Source of the DNA: Deltaproteobacteria bacterium
Lineage (GTDB): Bacteria; Desulfobacterota; DSM-4660; Desulfatiglandales; B25-G16
Direction: 5' to 3'
Assembly (NCBI GenBank): GCA_003646935.1
Contig: QMLW01000041.1
Location: 1-9,288 of the forward strand
DNA length: 9,288 nt
Below, piece after piece: positions 6,329 to 9,288 of the stretch. Every line of letters begins with the position of its first letter. Position 1 is the stretch's first letter. Position numbers and translations under genes: made by a program. The notes beneath the pieces were generated by a model that searched no databases, was not told the origin of the DNA, and worked only from the letters and a program-made list of their open reading frames with translations.

Positions 6329-6691
6329 CTAGGCACGAATAATGTGACGTACCATGGTCAAAACCTCATCCGGGTTAAAGGGCTTATTGATACAACCGTA
6401 TGCGCCCGCCTCCATTGCCTCCCTGATAAAGCCATCGCCCTTTTTCGAGGCTATCACTATAATGTGGCATTGTGGGCATTGCGTTTTGATCTTCATGAAC
6501 AGGCCCTTCTCCCGTATTCCCCCTGTTTCGTTATCCAAAAAAATTATATCAAAGGCCTTTCTCTTGAGAAACCTGTTCACCTGGTAGCCATCCTCGATGG
6601 AAGCTACGCTATAGCCCCTCTTTTCCAATAAGCCCTTGAGAATCTCCCTATAGTCAAGGTTCTGATCAACTATAAGGATATTACCAGCCAT
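6329..6691 (-). CDS. Stand-alone CheY-like response-regulator receiver protein
   Basis: The 121-residue protein is a single receiver domain with no output domain. The likely phosphoacceptor is D53 (IIFLDNETG), with D9 in the acidic pocket and the conserved lysine K103 in NKPF. The second acidic-pocket residue is Q10 rather than D or E, and the usual switch Thr/Ser position reads A81-S82, so phosphorylation behaviour may be altered. A CPQC motif (C72-C75) and C100 are unusual for this fold and sit next to an Fe-S protein gene. ATG 6691 is chosen because AGAGGAG lies 7-8 bases upstream; a longer frame to 6751 would begin inside the sigma54 promoter and cannot be correct if that promoter is used. 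The partner kinase is not in the window. The domain assignment is sure; function with the Fe-S protein is inferred from the 32-base spacing. Confidence 0.9.
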   Translation of the reverse strand: MAGNILIVDQNLDYREILKGLLEKRGYSVASIEDGYQVNRFLKRKAFDIIFLDNETGGIREKGLFMKIKTQCPQCHIIVIASKKGDGFIREAMEAGAYGCINKPFNPDEVLTMVRHIIRA

Positions 6692-6735
6692 ATGGCGTCT
6701 CCTCTTTGCTTCTCCAATATGTATTATATTGAAAG

Positions 6736-6750
6736 GCAAGTTTAGTGCCA
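6736..6750 (-). promoter_or_regulatory. Sigma54 (-24/-12) promoter of the receiver/Fe-S protein unit
   Basis: On the minus strand the sequence TGGCACTAAACTTGC (6750-6736) matches the sigma54 consensus TGGCAC-N5-TTGC at every defined position, with GG and GC exactly 10 bases apart. Transcription would begin near 6724, leaving a leader of about 30 bases before the ribosome binding site and ATG at 6691. A sigma54-dependent activator is encoded immediately upstream on the same strand, which strongly supports the call. Confidence 0.85.
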
Positions 6751-6789
6751 TGGATGGTTACCGATGGACCGCTCTTAGATAAAGCTGGG

Positions 6790-6837
6790 AAAACATATAA
6801 AAATAAGCCACTTAGGGGCTCCCCCCTAAGTGGCTTA
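6790..6837 (-). terminator. Strong intrinsic terminator after the sigma54 activator gene
   Basis: A 15-bp perfect stem (taagccacttagggg at 6804-6818 with its complement at 6823-6837, loop ctcc) is followed on the minus strand by a T-rich tail (TTTTTATATG, 6803-6794 region). It sits about 165 bases after the activator stop at 7002 and before the sigma54 promoter at 6750. It therefore isolates the activator transcript from the receiver/Fe-S unit. Confidence 0.85.
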
Positions 6838-7001
6838 AAAAACACCCAATCCGGCTTTTCACCCTACCGTATCAGATGGAAGCGGTGCATTGTCCAGAAT
6901 TAGACCAAGATAGATGAAAGGTGATGAAATAGTATAGTAAATTCAGCATATTATTATATGGTATAATTTTGGACTTATATGTATTAATTTAGACATAAAC
7001 A

Positions 7002-8990
7002 TCATGCTCTCTCCTGGCTCATGATCCCATGTTTTCTCATCTTCCCGTAGAGCGTGCTCCGGGTAATGCCCAGCTTCTTTGCCGCCTGGTATTTATTTCC
7101 CCTGACCTCCTTGAGCACCTTCTGGATAAGGTTTTTTTCGGTCTCCTTCAGGGATCTGGTGGCCTCCTCAGCTTGAGGCAGAGACCACCGCAGATTGTGG
7201 GGGAGATCGCTCTCCGTGATCAGCTCATCTTTCGTGAGAATGACCGCATGCTCCACTACATTTTGGAGCTCCCTCACATTGCCTGGCCAGTTGTAGCTCA
7301 GTAAAATCTCCATGACCTCCTCTGAAAAGCCTCGAATGGCCTTCTTGCTGGAAGAGGAATACATGTCGAGAAAATGCTTGGCCAAAAGGGGAATGTCATC
7401 TCCTCTCTCCCTGAGGGGGGGCACCATCACGGGAATCACATTGAGCCGGTAGTAGAGATCTTCCCTGAATCTACCATCCATCATCTCCTTGTTCAGATCG
7501 CGGTTGGTGGCTGCGATCAACCGCACATCTACCTCTACGGTCTGCTCTCCCCCCACCCGCTCGAATCTCTTCTCCTGCAGTACCCTGAGCAGCAAGAGCT
7601 GGGTAGGAGGCGGGATCTCCCCTATCTCATCCAAAAAGATAGTCCCCCCATCTGCAAGCTCGAATCGTCCCTTTTTCCTTCGTATAGCCCCAGTGAACGC
7701 GCCCTTTTCATGGCCAAAGAGCTCGCTCTCGAGCAAGGTCTCGGCATAGGCAGAACAATTCGCAATCACAAAGGGCTTTCCCTTGCGCGAGCTTAGGGTA
7801 TGAATGGCATGCGCTATGAGCTCCTTGCCCGTGCCGCTCTCCCCCTGGATGAGCACGGTGGAGTCGCTCTGGGAGACATCCACTATCAGGTCATAGATGG
7901 CCTGCATCTTATGGTTTTTCCCCACTATATTGGCAAGTCCGTATTTATCCTCAAGGGCCTTCCTAAGCGTGTTTGCCGTTCTTCTTTCCTCTTTCAGTTC
8001 TTCATAGAGCGATTTAAGCCTCTCATATGCCTCTTCAAGCTCAGAGGTCTTTCTCTTGGTATCCTCAAAAAGCCGAGCATTCTCAATGGCCACCCCTACC
8101 TGATGACCAATACTGGTGAGCAGCTGTAAATCCTCCTCTGAGAATGATCGAAAGCCCTCGCTCGTTAAATTCATGATTCCCACTACCTCTTCCTTTGATA
8201 TCAAGGGCACCGAGGCATGGTATGCCGGCCTTTCCCCTTCCGGCAGGAACTTCATAAGCCTTGGGCACTCAACGATATTTTCAGCGATGAGCGCCTCCTT
8301 TCCCTCCATCACATGGAACCCAATACAATCCTCGATGGGTTCTTCGGCCTCCGCCTTGAGGAATTCCGGCGGTAAGCCTACGTGGCTGGCCAGCGTCAAC
8401 TTATTACTAGGGCTATCCCGTAAAAATATCCATCCTTGCCTCAGGCCCATCATATCAAGGACGGTTCTGAGGGTATCTTCTAATACCCTGTCTAGATGGA
8501 GAGACCGGCCAATGGTATTCGCGATAACGTTCAGGGAAAAAAGCTCCTTGTTGCGCCTATCAAGTGCTTGTTCAGCTCGCTTGCGATCGGCAAGATTCTT
8601 CAGATGGCGGTTAAACCTCGCAGCCTCAGGATTGGGTCCCATAAATTCGGTGGGAGACAGGTAGTAAAAATTGTCAAATACCTCGGTACCTATAATGGCA
8701 ATGGGATGTGTGGTGAGCACCTCAAGCAGGATCTCCGCATCGAAACGTCTTTTATCATACTGGCAAATGGCCATGCACCGGCTCCCGGGAAAAAACTCGT
8801 TCAACATCGATTCGTACTCGATTAATCGCTCAGAGCCAGGGAGCCCCTGCAAGGCCCATGTCATCTCGCCGGTAACCCTAAGCGCTTCATAGCCCTCGGA
8901 TAAGGCGAGTTCCGTCTCGCTGCGCAGAAGCTCAATCATCCCGTCGGGATCAAAAACGCCCTCCTTCATATATGCGTCTTTCACGCCCAT
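7002..8990 (-). CDS. Sigma54-dependent transcriptional activator, main part (MEDS end, GAF, AAA+, HTH)
   Basis: This 662-residue frame is the larger part of an enhancer-binding protein that activates sigma54 promoters. Residues 1-125 are the second half of a MEDS (DcmR-like, KaiC-related) sensory domain (RVTGEMTWAL, AICQYD). Residues about 150-310 are a GAF domain ending in the typical GVAIENARLFE, and 310-345 a coiled coil. The AAA+ domain at 353-590 has Walker A (GESGTGKE, 383-390), the sigma54-contacting GAFTGA loop (430-435), Walker B (FLDE, 452-455) and the arginine-finger region (FREDLYYRLNV). A Fis-type helix-turn-helix ends the protein (KYQAAKKLGITRSTLYGKM, 633-651). No receiver domain is present, so the signal is probably a small molecule or redox state. 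The true gene begins at 9233 in the same frame but is cut by TAA at 9017-9015; ATG 8990 is a possible restart with only a distant ribosome binding site (AAAGGG, about 12 bases). It likely controls the promoter at 6750-6736. Confidence 0.9.
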   Translation of the reverse strand: MGVKDAYMKEGVFDPDGMIELLRSETELALSEGYEALRVTGEMTWALQGLPGSERLIEYESMLNEFFPGSRCMAICQYDKRRFDAEILLEVLTTHPIAIIGTEVFDNFYYLSPTEFMGPNPEAARFNRHLKNLADRKRAEQALDRRNKELFSLNVIANTIGRSLHLDRVLEDTLRTVLDMMGLRQGWIFLRDSPSNKLTLASHVGLPPEFLKAEAEEPIEDCIGFHVMEGKEALIAENIVECPRLMKFLPEGERPAYHASVPLISKEEVVGIMNLTSEGFRSFSEEDLQLLTSIGHQVGVAIENARLFEDTKRKTSELEEAYERLKSLYEELKEERRTANTLRKALEDKYGLANIVGKNHKMQAIYDLIVDVSQSDSTVLIQGESGTGKELIAHAIHTLSSRKGKPFVIANCSAYAETLLESELFGHEKGAFTGAIRRKKGRFELADGGTIFLDEIGEIPPPTQLLLLRVLQEKRFERVGGEQTVEVDVRLIAATNRDLNKEMMDGRFREDLYYRLNVIPVMVPPLRERGDDIPLLAKHFLDMYSSSSKKAIRGFSEEVMEILLSYNWPGNVRELQNVVEHAVILTKDELITESDLPHNLRWSLPQAEEATRSLKETEKNLIQKVLKEVRGNKYQAAKKLGITRSTLYGKMRKHGIMSQERA

Positions 8991-9014
8991 AATGACGAGC
9001 TGCCCTTTCTCCAG

Positions 9015-9233
9015 TTAGGGCTCGACCGTAAGGCCGTCGTCTCTCAAATATCCACTGACCGTGTCTGCTGTGCGGGCATCCACGATGTAGATAGCTTTCT
9101 GATTTCGCTCTAACCCATGCCTTAAAAAAGGCGTAACAAGAGATCGGTGTTCTTCCTCCGTTTCGTAAATGCAACAGAGGTGATCGCCCAGCTCAAGATT
9201 TTCTAACGTCCGCAACAGATAACTAAATTCCAT
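9015..9233 (-). pseudogene. N-terminal MEDS fragment of the sigma54 activator, ended by an in-frame TAA
   Basis: The 72 residues from ATG 9233 (GDHLCCIYETEEEHR..., YIVDARTADTVSGYLRDDGL) are the start of a MEDS sensory domain. The frame ends at TAA 9017-9015 and continues, in the same frame, with eight codons (LEKGQLVI) into the 662-residue activator. In relatives, as I recall, this position reads as Tyr followed by LE(R/K)GQL, so one TAC or TAT codon changed to TAA explains the break. The ATG at 9233 has no clear ribosome binding site, and the frame stays open to the window edge without another usual start codon. The fragment alone would not fold into a complete domain. Confidence 0.8.
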
Positions 9234-9288
9234 AGGTAACCGATATCCCCAATGATTTAATAAGGTATGTTCGTACGTATAGTTATCA

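Noticed and set aside
6692..6751. Longer receiver start at ATG 6751
   Set aside because: This start lies within the -24 element of the sigma54 promoter, and the added 20 residues are not part of the fold. ATG 6691 has a good ribosome binding site.
6890..6908. Possible enhancer site (TTGTCCAGAATTAGACCAA) for the sigma54 activator
   Set aside because: It is well placed (about 150 bases upstream of the -24/-12 element), but only about half of the positions are symmetric and there is no second copy, so it is not supportable.
9015..9017. Recoded stop (selenocysteine or pyrrolysine) in the activator
   Set aside because: The codon is TAA, whereas those amino acids use TGA and TAG. A simple Tyr-to-stop change is more likely.
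1..9288. tRNA, rRNA, CRISPR array, riboswitch or intact insertion sequence
   Set aside because: No regular direct repeats, cloverleaf or rRNA sequence, or transposase frame was recognised on either strand.

Overview
This 9.3 kb window probably comes from an anaerobic, Desulfobacterota-like (former Deltaproteobacteria) bacterium. The evidence is a two-iron desulfoferrodoxin, a two-gene SufC/SufB iron-sulfur assembly set with a Cys-rich HD-like companion, a ferredoxin-type protein family common in strict anaerobes, and a sigma54 activator with a MEDS-like sensor. This is inferred from gene content only. Every gene I can support lies on the minus strand, so transcription runs from high to low coordinates.

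Right part (9288-6690). A sigma54-dependent activator (MEDS, GAF, AAA+, Fis-type HTH) spans 9233-7002. A single in-frame TAA at 9017-9015 breaks it into a 72-residue N-terminal piece and a 662-residue remainder. A strong 15-bp hairpin terminator (6837-6804) closes this unit. Just beyond it is a near-perfect -24/-12 sigma54 promoter (6750-6736), placed to transcribe a stand-alone CheY-like receiver protein (6691-6329) and a ferredoxin-like Fe-S protein (6296-5586). The activator next door is the obvious candidate to drive this promoter.

Middle part (5422-2608). Three genes in a row appear to form one operon: a protein joining an eight-Cys N-terminal zinc-ribbon-like region to an HD-type domain that has lost most metal ligands, then SufC, then SufB. 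No SufS, SufE or SufU lies in the window. The set resembles the reduced SufBC-only (SMS-like) arrangement of archaea and some anaerobes.

Left part (2607-1). An AT-rich gene-free stretch of about 345 bases with a degenerate inverted repeat precedes desulfoferrodoxin (superoxide reductase, 2261-1887). Overlapping the end of that gene is an ATPase (AAA_14/DUF4143 type) lacking its whole N-terminal part, including Walker A, so it is probably a decayed remnant. After it comes a ferritin-like diiron protein that runs off the left edge. Dfx and the ferritin-like protein fit an oxygen-defence and iron-handling group into which the ATPase remnant seems to have been placed.

The most rewarding items are the sigma54 promoter/activator/receiver/Fe-S unit, the nonsense codon in the activator, the degenerate HD protein tied to SufCB, and the Walker A-less ATPase joined to the dfx 3' end. 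I see no RNA genes, CRISPR array or intact mobile element.
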